A stretch of DNA of 10,785 bases, taken from the NCBI GenBank assembly GCA_937958375.1, contig CALGNY010000268.1:1-10785 (forward strand), written 5' to 3'. Every line of letters begins with the position of its first letter. Position 1 is the stretch's first letter. Origin of the DNA: an uncultured Bacillaceae bacterium. GTDB lineage: Bacteria; Bacillota; Bacilli; Bacillales; Alkalibacillaceae. The position numbers and the translations under genes are program-made. Under the pieces are notes generated by a model. It was given only the letters and a program-made list of their open reading frames with translations. It did no database searches and was not told the DNA's origin. Positions 1 through 6,186 of this stretch are shown here, piece by piece.

Positions 1-115
1 GGAAAACTGGCTCTACTATTGGATAACTGATTGCTCTAATGGACACCTAGATCTTCTATTGGACAAAGTATCGTACTATTGGAAAGTTAGCTAGTGTCCA
101 GGATTTTGACACAGG
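1..115. repeat. 20-bp phased short tandem repeat array (partial)
   Basis: The core CTATTGGA starts at 16, 56 and 76, with a CTAATGGA variant at 36. Its GGA trinucleotide recurs at exactly 1, 21, 41, 61, 81 and, in a decayed copy, 101, so the period is 20 bp without slippage. The 12 bp between cores are variable. The array is cut by the left edge of the window and no reading frame is supported here. Twenty bp is close to two helical turns, so the cores would lie on one face of the DNA. The period is read directly from the sequence; any function as a binding-site array is inference. It is too short and too variable in its repeat to be CRISPR. Confidence 0.75.
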
Positions 116-145
116 TAAACGACCTCAAAACAAGTTGAGCCCGAA

Positions 146-221
146 GAATATACGTATACGGAAAATAAACTCATCTGTGTCTTAACACACGACAACTTTC
201 CGTCAAAAATAACGTATATTC
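146..221. repeat. Nested inverted repeat downstream of tlp
   Basis: GAATATACGT (146-155) is the exact reverse complement of ACGTATATTC (212-221). Inside it ACGGAAA (158-164) pairs with TTTCCGT (197-203), and at the centre TGTGT (176-180) pairs with ACACA (185-189) around a CTTA loop. The whole could fold as one interrupted hairpin about 76 nt long. It lies in the gap downstream of tlp on the minus strand but lacks a clear U-tract, so it is not a classical terminator. It could be a transcript-end structure or the remnant of a small palindromic element. Confidence 0.5.
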
Positions 222-257
222 TCCGAGCATGTTCATTGACCTGGTTTTACACGTCGC

Positions 258-500
258 TTACTCTTCTTCTTTTTGTTGCTGAAAGGCATGTTCGTCACGT
301 ATTTCATCTCTCATGCCGTCAATCGATTCTCTTCTTCTTTCATTCTTTCTTTCGATTTGCTGCTTTTGTTCTTCCGAGGCAGTCGCCATCGATTCCTCTG
401 CTTCTTCCATGTTCTCGATCGTATGTTGAATGTTTTCTTGGAGTTTTTCAACATTATCCGATCGATCATCAGGTTTTGGCTGCTGGTTTCTTTCTGACAT
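258..500 (-). CDS. tlp: Small acid-soluble spore protein Tlp
   Basis: An 80-residue, very hydrophilic protein with no cysteine and no membrane segment. The N-terminal stretch PKPDDRSDNVEKLQ (about residues 8-21), followed by IQHTIENMEEAEESM, is the signature of the Tlp (thioredoxin-like protein) family of minor SASPs, found in the spore core of Bacillaceae. Despite the name it has no CxxC motif. The rest is a charged helical segment rich in E, K, Q and R. Start: ATG at 500-498, preceded by AAGGAG with a 7-nt spacer. Upstream at 535-564 is a good candidate for a forespore (sigma-G) promoter, which fits the forespore expression known for the family. In B. subtilis tlp follows sspN; here the preceding gene is an FbpB-type small protein. 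Family call confident; its role in the spore is poorly defined. Confidence 0.93.
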   Translation of the reverse strand: MSERNQQPKPDDRSDNVEKLQENIQHTIENMEEAEESMATASEEQKQQIERKNERRRESIDGMRDEIRDEHAFQQQKEEE

Positions 501-534
501 TCGCTACACTCCTTCAATGAAATTGTTTCACGTG

Positions 535-564
535 TAGTTTGTCAGAAAAGCATTGGATTATACA
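535..564 (-). promoter_or_regulatory. Candidate sigma-G (forespore) promoter of tlp
   Basis: On the minus strand TGTATA (564-559) is followed by a 17-bp spacer and CAAACTA (541-535). This compares well with the known sigma-G/sigma-F pattern of roughly TGHATR, 17-18 bp, CATACTA. The predicted start, near 528, would give a short leader of about 25-30 nt before the tlp Shine-Dalgarno. The -35 overlaps the last codons of the upstream gene, so tlp can be transcribed alone. Assignment rests on motif match plus family knowledge. Confidence 0.6.
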
Positions 565-701
565 TGCTTCGTTGGCTGCACAACTTCAAACCGCTTGTCC
601 AGTCGATCATAAATTTTTTCGATTTCTTTGGGATCCTTCATAATACGTTCTTTTTCCTGTTGAATTAATCTGTGATACGACTGTTCCTTATTTCGGCCCA
701 T
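558..701 (-). CDS. FbpB-family small basic protein
   Basis: A 47-residue protein with a high share of charged residues. The core, LIQQEKERIMKDPKEIEKI followed by YDRLDKR (residues 12-37), resembles the FbpB (Fur-regulated basic protein B) family pattern: a leucine, a NK/EK pair, I/L-x-KD, then I/L-x-KI-x-RLD. In B. subtilis FbpB is a small protein of the Fur iron-sparing response, but most family members are uncharacterised and no Fur box is visible here. Start chosen at ATG 701-699, about 10 nt after AAGGAG (717-712). The in-frame ATG at 710 sits only 1 nt from that site. The gene lies 68 bp after yneN with no terminator between, so it may be cotranscribed, and it occupies the place of sspN in B. 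subtilis. Reality of the gene fairly sure; family moderately sure; function unknown. Confidence 0.7.
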   Translation of the reverse strand: MGRNKEQSYHRLIQQEKERIMKDPKEIEKIYDRLDKRFEVVQPTKHV

Positions 702-718
702 TTCACCCATTCTCCTTA

Positions 719-766
719 CCTATATAATTACTATATAGGTTGGGCAGATGAATGAAAAAATATACC
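719..766 (-). promoter_or_regulatory. Promoter region and palindrome before the FbpB-like gene
   Basis: A perfect 21-bp palindrome, CCTATATA-N5-TATATAGG, occupies 719-739 and ends 1 bp from the Shine-Dalgarno. Two overlapping promoter readings exist on the minus strand. One is a sigma-A-like TTTTCA (758-753), 17 bp, TATAGT (735-730). The other is a sigma-G/F-like GGTATA (766-761), 18 bp, CAACCTA (742-736). The palindrome overlaps either -10, so it could be an operator. Neither promoter is a strong match; the palindrome itself is certain. Confidence 0.45.
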
Positions 767-769
767 TCT

Positions 770-1348
770 CTAATCTAGTTCCTCGACGATTTCTTCCATT
801 TGCTCATAACTCATGGCACCAACTCTTTTCGGAAGCTGCACAACACCTTCCGTATTAATAAAATAAGTGACTGGCATGGCCATTGCTTGATAACGCAAAT
901 TGACTTCACCGGATTCATCCAAAAGAATCGGAAAGTTTAAATTTAACTCGTCAACAAATTGACTTACCTTATCCTCTGATGTTTCCAGGTTCGCCGCGTT
1001 TACGGCTAGGACTTCAACGTTATCATACTCATCATGTAGCTTCTGTAAATCTGGCATCTCTTCACGGCAAGGCGGACAATAGGTTGCCCAGAAATTTATG
1101 AAGACTTTTTTACCTTTATAATCTTGTAATTGCGCAGTTTCGCCATCGAGCGTTTTCAGTTGAAAATTAGGAGGAACATCCCCCACTTCAATCGGTGTGG
1201 TGTCGACATCCACTCCCTCCGGTTGAATGTGGATCATCCCGTCATCCAGGCCACCTTCTGTTGTATCTTCCTCAGCCAAGGTGCCATATACAATCACACC
1301 AATTAAAATGACAATAATACTGATTGCAGTGATCCGCTTGATAAGCAT
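770..1348 (-). CDS. yneN: Membrane-anchored TlpA/ResA-like thiol-disulfide oxidoreductase (YneN)
   Basis: A 192-residue protein. Residues 4-24 form a single N-terminal membrane segment (signal anchor) after MLIKR, then an acidic linker (25-55) and a thioredoxin-fold domain of the AhpC/TSA-Redoxin class. The active site FWATYCPPCREEMP has Cys91 and Cys94, and the cis-proline loop is MPVTYF (Pro159). Such proteins sit outside the membrane and reduce or exchange disulfides; ResA of the same family reduces apocytochrome c for haem attachment. Start: ATG at 1348-1346 is chosen over the in-frame ATG at 1384 because AAGGAAGG lies about 9 nt upstream and because it puts the hydrophobic segment at the N-terminus. 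It is downstream of the aconitase terminator as in B. subtilis and belongs functionally with ccdA/ccdC further right. The exact substrate is unknown. Confidence 0.88.
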   Translation of the reverse strand: MLIKRITAISIIVILIGVIVYGTLAEEDTTEGGLDDGMIHIQPEGVDVDTTPIEVGDVPPNFQLKTLDGETAQLQDYKGKKVFINFWATYCPPCREEMPDLQKLHDEYDNVEVLAVNAANLETSEDKVSQFVDELNLNFPILLDESGEVNLRYQAMAMPVTYFINTEGVVQLPKRVGAMSYEQMEEIVEELD

Positions 1349-1483
1349 GAAATAAGTCCTTCCTTCCTTACTATATACCATCAATCGTTTGTAAAAGGAT
1401 GTATGGATAGCTAGGTTTCATTCGTGTCTATCATATCAAACTATTCCATTTGAGTAACAAATCCTGCTTAACAATCCTGTGAA

Positions 1484-1528
1484 CAAAAAAATCCCGAAAG
1501 CCGTGTAAACGACTTTCAGGATTTTTTG
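1484..1528 (-). terminator. Rho-independent terminator of aconitase
   Basis: A long stem begins 11 bp past the aconitase stop codon. A6-TCC (1486-1494) pairs with GGA-T6 (1519-1527). GAAAG (1496-1500) pairs with CTTTC (1513-1517), and a CG/CG step closes the TGTAAA loop. C/A mismatches separate the blocks. On the minus strand the hairpin ends in a T run (1491-1485). It sits before the yneN leader, so yneN probably has its own promoter or depends on readthrough; I found no strong yneN promoter. Confidence 0.88.
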
Positions 1529-1538
1529 TTTGGTTCGT

Positions 1539-4247
1539 TTAAACCGTTTCTAGTTTCTTGCGGAGTACAAGCTGCAAGATTCCACCGTGACGGTAGTAAT
1601 CCAATTCTACATCACTGTCAAAACGTGCAATGACGTCAAATTCTGTTTTTGTTCCATCTTCAGCAGTAGCTGTCACTTTTACGAGACTTCCTGGTTGAAC
1701 ATCTTCATGAATCTCAACATCAAATGTTTCTTTACCAGTCAATCCAAGTGAATCTGCACTATCGCCTTTTTGGAATTGAAGTGGTAAGACACCCATCATC
1801 ACCAGGTTGGAACGGTGAATTCTCTCAAAGCTTTGGGCAATGACTGTCTTAATGCCAAGAAGGTCAGTACCTTTGGCAGCCCAGTCACGGGAACTTCCCA
1901 TTCCATAATCATTACCTGCAACAACGACTAGGCCAGTGCCATCTTCTTTGTAACGCATCGCTGCGTCATAAATTGGCATGACTTCACCCGTTGGCCAGTA
2001 TGTTGTATAACCGCCTTCTTTACCTTCAGCGATTTGGTTTCTGATTCGGATATTTCCGAATGTACCTCTCATCATCACTTCATGGTTACCACGACGGGAA
2101 CCATAAGAGTTAAAGTTACGAGGTGAAACATCTTTTTCCATCAAGTATCGACCTGCAGGCATATCTTTCGGAATCGCACCTGCTGGAGAAATATGGTCTG
2201 TTGTCACAGAATCACCGAACTTACCAATCATGCGCAAGTCAGTAAGCGGCTTGATTGTGCCAGCTTCTTTTGACATATCTTCAAAGAATGGAGGGTTCTG
2301 AATATACGTAGAATCCTCATTCCAGTCATATAGAGGCTGATCCGTTGTTTGGATTTCATTCCATTTTTCGTTGGAATTAAATACAGTTTCGTATTCTTTA
2401 CGGAAAATCTCTGGTGTAACGACTTTGTCAATTTGCTCCTGAATTTCATCAGATGCTGGCCAGATATCTTTAAAGTATACGTCATTACCATCGCGATCTT
2501 GACCTAATGGTTCATTCATCAAGTCGATATCAACGGTTCCTGCTAATGCGTAAGCAACGACAAGTGGCGGTGAAGCCAAGTAGTTCGCACGCACAAGCGG
2601 GTGAATACGTCCTTCAAAGTTCCGGTTACCTGAAAGAACGGAAGCCACAGTTAAGTCTGTATCTGCAATGGCTTTTTCAATTTCAGGAAGTAGTGGACCA
2701 GAGTTACCGATACATGTCGTACAACCGTACCCAACAAGGTTGAATCCAAGCTGGTTTAAGTATTGCATTAATCCTGAGTTTTCAAGATAGTTTGTTACAA
2801 CTTTTGAACCAGGAGCCAATGATGTTTTGACATATGACGGTACATTTAGCCCTTTTTCAACAGCATTTTTCGCTAACAATCCAGCCCCTAGCATAACATG
2901 TGGGTTGGATGTGTTCGTACAGGATGTAATTGCCGCAATGGCCAACGCACCCGTTTTCATCGTCGCTTGACTGCCGTCATTGAATTCCACGACAGCTTCT
3001 TTGTTGATTTCTTCATCACTTAATCCAAATCCTTGGTTACCTGCTGGAGCCGTCAACGCTTTGTTGAATGACTGCTTCATGTCAGATAGTTTAATCAAGT
3101 CTTGTGGACGTTTTGGACCGGATAAGTTCGGCTCAAGTTCTGAAAGATCAATCTCGACAAGATCCGTAAATTCAGGGTCTTCTTGTTCTGGTGAATAGAA
3201 TAAATTATTCTTTTGTAAATACTCTTTCACAAGTGCAATATGTTCTTCTGTACGTCCTGTCAAACGAAGATATTTCAATGATTCTTCATCGACCGGGAAG
3301 AAACCACATGTCGCACCATACTCAGGAGCCATGTTTGAAATGGTCGCACGGTCGGCAAGTGGCATATCTGTTAGTCCATCACCAAAGTACTCCACGAATT
3401 TACCGACAACGTTTTTCTCACGCAGTACTTGAGTAACTTTCAATGCTAAGTCTGTCGCAGTAGCCCCTTCAGGGAATTTTCCTGTCAATTTGACACCAAT
3501 CACTTCTGGTGCAGGGAAATAAGATGGCTGGCCAAGCATTCCTGCTTCAGCTTCAATCCCTCCAACTCCCCAACCAAGTACACCAAGACCATTGATCATG
3601 GTTGTATGTGAGTCTGTACCGACTAAGGTGTCAGGAAACGCATCGTACGTTCCATCTTCTTTTTCTACTTCGTGAACAACGTTTGCTAGATACTCTAAGT
3701 TTACTTGGTGAACAATTCCTGTTGCTGGTGGAACCGCACGATAGTTATCGAACGCTTTTTGAGCCCAGTGAAGGAACTCATAACGTTCCATATTCCGCTC
3801 GAATTCCATTTCCATGTTGACGCGCAGTGCATCTGGAGTCCCGTAAGCATCCACCTGTACGGAGTGGTCGATGACAAGATCAACCGGAACTTCTGGGTTG
3901 ATTTGATCAGGGTTCCCACCCATATCTACCATTGCTTTACGTAGTGATGCCAAGTCAACTACGGCCGGCACACCAGTGAAGTCCTGTAGAATGACCCGGG
4001 AAGGTTTAAATGGAACATCCACTTTTTCACCTTTTACCCACTGGGCTAGTTTTTCAACATGTTCATCTTTAATTACTGTACCATCGTGCTGTCTTAAAAC
4101 AGATTCAAGTAACACTCGAATGGAAAAAGGCAATTCAGAGATCTTACCTAAGCCTTTTTCTTCTAATGCTTTCATGTCATAGTAATTATACGTTTTGCCA
4201 TTCAGTTCAAACTGTTTTTTGGCATTAAAAGCATTATCTACTGCCAT
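1539..4247 (-). CDS. acnA: Aconitate hydratase (AcnA/CitB, IRP1-type)
   Basis: A 902-residue monofunctional aconitase that interconverts citrate and isocitrate through cis-aconitate in the TCA cycle, in the cytosol, with a [4Fe-4S] cluster. Cluster ligands are visible as ITSCTNTS (Cys443) and GYGCTTCIGNSG (Cys509, Cys512). The C-terminal swivel domain holds GMGSSRDWAAKG, with the substrate-binding arginine, and ends within the usual length of the AcnA/IRP1 family (about 900). The start is the ATG at 4247-4245, after GGGGGATAATGAC; an in-frame extension to 4316 adds a stretch unlike the family. Codon use is even, as for a well-expressed gene. B. subtilis CitB also binds RNA and is controlled by CcpC; whether this one does is inferred only from homology. 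It is followed by a strong terminator and is probably monocistronic. Confidence 0.98.
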   Translation of the reverse strand: MAVDNAFNAKKQFELNGKTYNYYDMKALEEKGLGKISELPFSIRVLLESVLRQHDGTVIKDEHVEKLAQWVKGEKVDVPFKPSRVILQDFTGVPAVVDLASLRKAMVDMGGNPDQINPEVPVDLVIDHSVQVDAYGTPDALRVNMEMEFERNMERYEFLHWAQKAFDNYRAVPPATGIVHQVNLEYLANVVHEVEKEDGTYDAFPDTLVGTDSHTTMINGLGVLGWGVGGIEAEAGMLGQPSYFPAPEVIGVKLTGKFPEGATATDLALKVTQVLREKNVVGKFVEYFGDGLTDMPLADRATISNMAPEYGATCGFFPVDEESLKYLRLTGRTEEHIALVKEYLQKNNLFYSPEQEDPEFTDLVEIDLSELEPNLSGPKRPQDLIKLSDMKQSFNKALTAPAGNQGFGLSDEEINKEAVVEFNDGSQATMKTGALAIAAITSCTNTSNPHVMLGAGLLAKNAVEKGLNVPSYVKTSLAPGSKVVTNYLENSGLMQYLNQLGFNLVGYGCTTCIGNSGPLLPEIEKAIADTDLTVASVLSGNRNFEGRIHPLVRANYLASPPLVVAYALAGTVDIDLMNEPLGQDRDGNDVYFKDIWPASDEIQEQIDKVVTPEIFRKEYETVFNSNEKWNEIQTTDQPLYDWNEDSTYIQNPPFFEDMSKEAGTIKPLTDLRMIGKFGDSVTTDHISPAGAIPKDMPAGRYLMEKDVSPRNFNSYGSRRGNHEVMMRGTFGNIRIRNQIAEGKEGGYTTYWPTGEVMPIYDAAMRYKEDGTGLVVVAGNDYGMGSSRDWAAKGTDLLGIKTVIAQSFERIHRSNLVMMGVLPLQFQKGDSADSLGLTGKETFDVEIHEDVQPGSLVKVTATAEDGTKTEFDVIARFDSDVELDYYRHGGILQLVLRKKLETV

Positions 4248-4293
4248 GTCATTATCCCCCTTTATGTAGATTAATAGATAAAACGGTTCTTTT

Positions 4294-4323
4294 AGACATA
4301 CTTGCAGAAAACACAAGGTGTCT
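4294..4323 (-). promoter_or_regulatory. Hairpin in the presumed aconitase leader
   Basis: AGACA (4294-4298) pairs with TGTCT (4319-4323), and CTTG (4301-4304) pairs with CAAG (4314-4317), leaving a 9-nt loop and a small 2x1 internal loop. If transcription starts near 4329 (TATAAA -10 on the minus strand at 4341-4336), this hairpin forms at the very 5' end of the aconitase mRNA, about 50 nt before the Shine-Dalgarno. It does not have the CAGUGN loop of a classical iron-responsive element. It could stabilise the message or be a binding site. Confidence 0.4.
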
Positions 4324-4329
4324 GACGTA

Positions 4330-4368
4330 TTTCATTTTATATGAAAACATTCTATAAGTAAAATGTTT
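4330..4368 (-). promoter_or_regulatory. Aconitase promoter region with two dyads
   Basis: TTTCAT-N5-ATGAAA (4330-4346) overlaps the likely -10 TATAAA. Just upstream AAACATT (4345-4351) is mirrored by AATGTTT (4362-4368). The best -35 candidate, TTTACT, is at a short 15-bp spacing, so promoter assignment is weak. Dyads here are expected operator positions for a regulated citB promoter (CcpC, CcpA or CodY in B. subtilis), but I cannot match either to a specific regulator. Confidence 0.35.
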
Positions 4369-4370
4369 AA

Positions 4371-4402
4371 GCCAAATTTCTAAGTTTACGGATAGATTTG
4401 GC
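4371..4402 (-). terminator. Inverted repeat after the kinase gene (weak terminator or operator)
   Basis: GCCAAAT (4371-4377) is the reverse complement of ATTTGGC (4396-4402), with an 18-bp loop, 36 bp past the histidine kinase stop codon. The minus-strand sequence after it is TTAAACATTTT, a poor U-tract. It may end the kinase transcript or act as an upstream element of the aconitase promoter. Confidence 0.35.
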
Positions 4403-4438
4403 AAACCCTGTTAAACAACAGCAGAAGAATCAAATCGA

Positions 4439-5488
4439 TCAATCAAACGTGATTCGAAAATTGCTCCCACCCGTTTGCCGATCCAAAACTTCTAGTTTCG
4501 CAGAATGGTTGTTTAATAGTTGATTGGTGACGACTAAACCTAAACCTGTCCCGGTTTGCTTCGTCGTAAAAAAAGGTTCACCCAATTTATTTTTCAGTTC
4601 ATCGGGGATGCCTGGGCCTTCATCTTGAATCTCAATGATCAATTTATTTTTTGTGTGAATGTGGATTTCAATTTTTCCGGAGTCTTTCATCGCCTCGATC
4701 GCATTTTTGATCAGGTTGATCAGAACCTGTTTGATTTGTGACCGGTCACAATATAACATATACCGGTCCGTATCAAAGTTCTTCACCAGCTCGATATCTT
4801 TCATTCTGGCCTGCGAGTTCATCAAAATGCAGACTTCATTGACTAAGGATATCAAATCCTCTAGCTGAAAGATGTTTGTTGATGGTTTTGCAATGAACAA
4901 TAGTTCGGTTGAAATCGCTTCGATTTTTTCGATTTCTTCTTTCATGATTTTCAAATATACCCCATCACCATCCACACCGGACTCCATCAATTGCAAAAAT
5001 CCTTTTAAAGAAGTGAGTGGGTTACGAATTTCATGCGCGACTCCAGCCGCCAACTGTCCGGCGCTTGATAATTTTTCCGATTGGACGAGCATTTCTTCAG
5101 ACTTTTTTAAATGGGTGATATCTTCAGAAATGAATATGTAAAAAAATTCGTCGGTGAGGTCATGATGAATTTTACCCATCGTCATCTGATAGTGCCCTAC
5201 TTCTCCATTTGAACGGATCGCACGGAAAATCCCTGTACGTTTCTGATTTAAATCGATAGCCTCCAACTCCTGTAAGAGTCGTTCTTTATCTTCCGAGTGA
5301 ACGAAATGATCGATCGGTTTCCCGATTAAATCACTTTTATTCGTACCATACATCCTCGTGGCCGAATTAGATACATAACGGAGAGATAGCCCCTCATCAT
5401 ATAAAAAAAAGACGTTGCTCGTTTGTTCATCGATCCATTCAAATGCAGTTGATAATAGATCTTGATAGCATTTATCGTTAAACATCAT
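4439..5488 (-). CDS. Cytosolic PAS-domain sensor histidine kinase, sporulation-kinase-like
   Basis: A 349-residue kinase with no membrane segment. A PAS domain fills about residues 15-128 (IDEQTSNVFFLYDEG to FYIFISEDIT). A HisKA domain follows, with the phospho-acceptor His152 in GVAHEIRNPLTSLKGFLQLM. The HATPase_c domain shows the N box (QVLINLIKNAIEAM, Asn258/Asn262), G1 (DEGPGIP, 289-295), F box (FFTTK, 306-310) and G2 (GTGLGL, 313-318). All catalytic motifs are intact. The H-box sequence is typical of the Kin (KinA-KinE) kinases that feed the Spo0F/Spo0A phosphorelay, and the lack of a neighbouring response regulator fits such an orphan kinase; the target remains inference. Start: ATG at 5488, 8 nt after AAGGAAGG; a second ATG follows immediately. 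It lies between aconitase and yneK, a place taken by spore genes in B. subtilis. Its own promoter is probably at 5545-5574. Confidence 0.93.
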   Translation of the reverse strand: MMFNDKCYQDLLSTAFEWIDEQTSNVFFLYDEGLSLRYVSNSATRMYGTNKSDLIGKPIDHFVHSEDKERLLQELEAIDLNQKRTGIFRAIRSNGEVGHYQMTMGKIHHDLTDEFFYIFISEDITHLKKSEEMLVQSEKLSSAGQLAAGVAHEIRNPLTSLKGFLQLMESGVDGDGVYLKIMKEEIEKIEAISTELLFIAKPSTNIFQLEDLISLVNEVCILMNSQARMKDIELVKNFDTDRYMLYCDRSQIKQVLINLIKNAIEAMKDSGKIEIHIHTKNKLIIEIQDEGPGIPDELKNKLGEPFFTTKQTGTGLGLVVTNQLLNNHSAKLEVLDRQTGGSNFRITFD

Positions 5489-5544
5489 CTCACCAACCTT
5501 CCTTCTATAAATCGCATTAATAAAAAATATGCTGAAAGGAACAA

Positions 5545-5574
5545 ATTATAACAATCACTCTTAATATTATCCAA
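5545..5574 (-). promoter_or_regulatory. Putative promoter of the histidine kinase
   Basis: TTGGAT (5574-5569), an 18-bp spacer and a perfect TATAAT (5550-5545) on the minus strand, about 55 bp before the start codon. The -35 match is weak. I looked for a sigma-H pattern, which drives some sporulation kinases, and did not see one. Confidence 0.45.
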
Positions 5575-5635
5575 AAAACAGTAAAGTGTAAAAAAATATT
5601 AGAGAATATCGTCACCATTTCGAAAGATTAATTCA

Positions 5636-5664
5636 TTGAGAAACAACGAAACCCGTCGTATAAT
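5636..5664 (+). promoter_or_regulatory. Sigma-A promoter of the DUF2621/yneK gene
   Basis: TTGAGA (5636-5641), a 17-bp spacer and TATAAT (5659-5664): five of six and six of six consensus bases with ideal spacing. Predicted transcript start is near 5671, about 40 nt before the coding region. It is one of the strongest promoters visible in the window and is divergent from the kinase promoter. Confidence 0.78.
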
Positions 5665-5710
5665 AACTAGTAGAGATACTACATAGATTTCAATTGAAAG
5701 AGTGAGACGA

Positions 5711-6139
5711 TTGGAAGGACTGATGGGTTTATTGATTCTCGGTTGGACGACATTTATGGTAGTGATCATGGGAATCGGCGGTTTCTTCATGTTCCGCAAA
5801 TTCTTAAAAAAACTACCCAAATCGGATGGTAAATCGATTATTGACTGGGAAGAATACTATATTGATGAATCATTGCACATGTGGGATCAAGATTCTAAGC
5901 GGCTGTTAAATGAATTGGTAGAGCCTGTACCTCAATTGTTCCGCGATGTCGCAAAACAAAAGATTGCTGCTAAAATCGCTGAGCTGGCACTCTCAAGAAG
6001 AAAAGAAAAGATAACGTTAGATGTCATGATCGAAGGCTATATTAAAGCAACCCCCAAAAGAGATCATAAATTCTTGATGAAGACATTGAAAGAGAAGGGA
6101 ATCGATTTCACACAATATGATCATTTGCTAGAAAAATAA
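5711..6139 (+). CDS. DUF2621 family membrane protein (YneK-like)
   Basis: About 142 residues. An N-terminal membrane segment (LMGLLILGWTTFMVVIMGIGG) is followed by FFMFRKFLKKLPKSDGKS and a soluble region with the conserved blocks DWEEYYIDES, EPVPQLFRDVAKQKIAAKI and GYIKATPKRDHKF. This is the DUF2621 family, represented by B. subtilis YneK, of unknown function. The block PVPxLFRDVAxxKIAxKIxELA followed by ITLDVM resembles the small helical PCP_red-type domain (inference). Start is uncertain: TTG at 5711, 8 nt after AAAGAG, is preferred; GTG at 5702 and ATG at 5723 are in frame, but the latter is too close to AAGGA. It is the only plus-strand gene, with its own promoter, and converges on ccdC. 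Confidence 0.85.
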   Translation: MEGLMGLLILGWTTFMVVIMGIGGFFMFRKFLKKLPKSDGKSIIDWEEYYIDESLHMWDQDSKRLLNELVEPVPQLFRDVAKQKIAAKIAELALSRRKEKITLDVMIEGYIKATPKRDHKFLMKTLKEKGIDFTQYDHLLEK

Positions 6140-6186
6140 AAGGTAAAGAGCCAGTTGATTTATTCTGTTGCTCTTTACCTTTTTTT
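6137..6186. terminator. Bidirectional terminator between yneK and ccdC
   Basis: AGGTAAAGAGC (6141-6151) pairs perfectly with GCTCTTTACCT (6170-6180) around an 18-nt loop. It is flanked by T6 on the right (6181-6186) and an A-rich tract on the left, so it works in both directions for the two converging genes. It begins directly after the yneK stop codon and its T tract overlaps the ccdC stop codon. Confidence 0.93.

Noticed and set aside
1..115. CRISPR array
   Set aside because: The repeat core is only about 8 bp with a 20-bp period, far below the 23-bp or longer repeats and 30-bp spacers of CRISPR, and no cas gene is present.
236..520. Plus-strand frames over the tlp region
   Set aside because: They lie antisense to a clear Tlp gene, have odd composition (rich in F, L, S) and no convincing ribosome site.
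719..739. Fur box for the FbpB-like gene
   Set aside because: The palindrome does not match the TGATAAT-N-ATTATCA pattern.
2228..2491. Further frames within aconitase on both strands
   Set aside because: They are shadows of a strongly conserved, uninterrupted gene.
4294..4323. Classical iron-responsive element
   Set aside because: The hairpin lacks the CAGUGN hexaloop and the bulged C.
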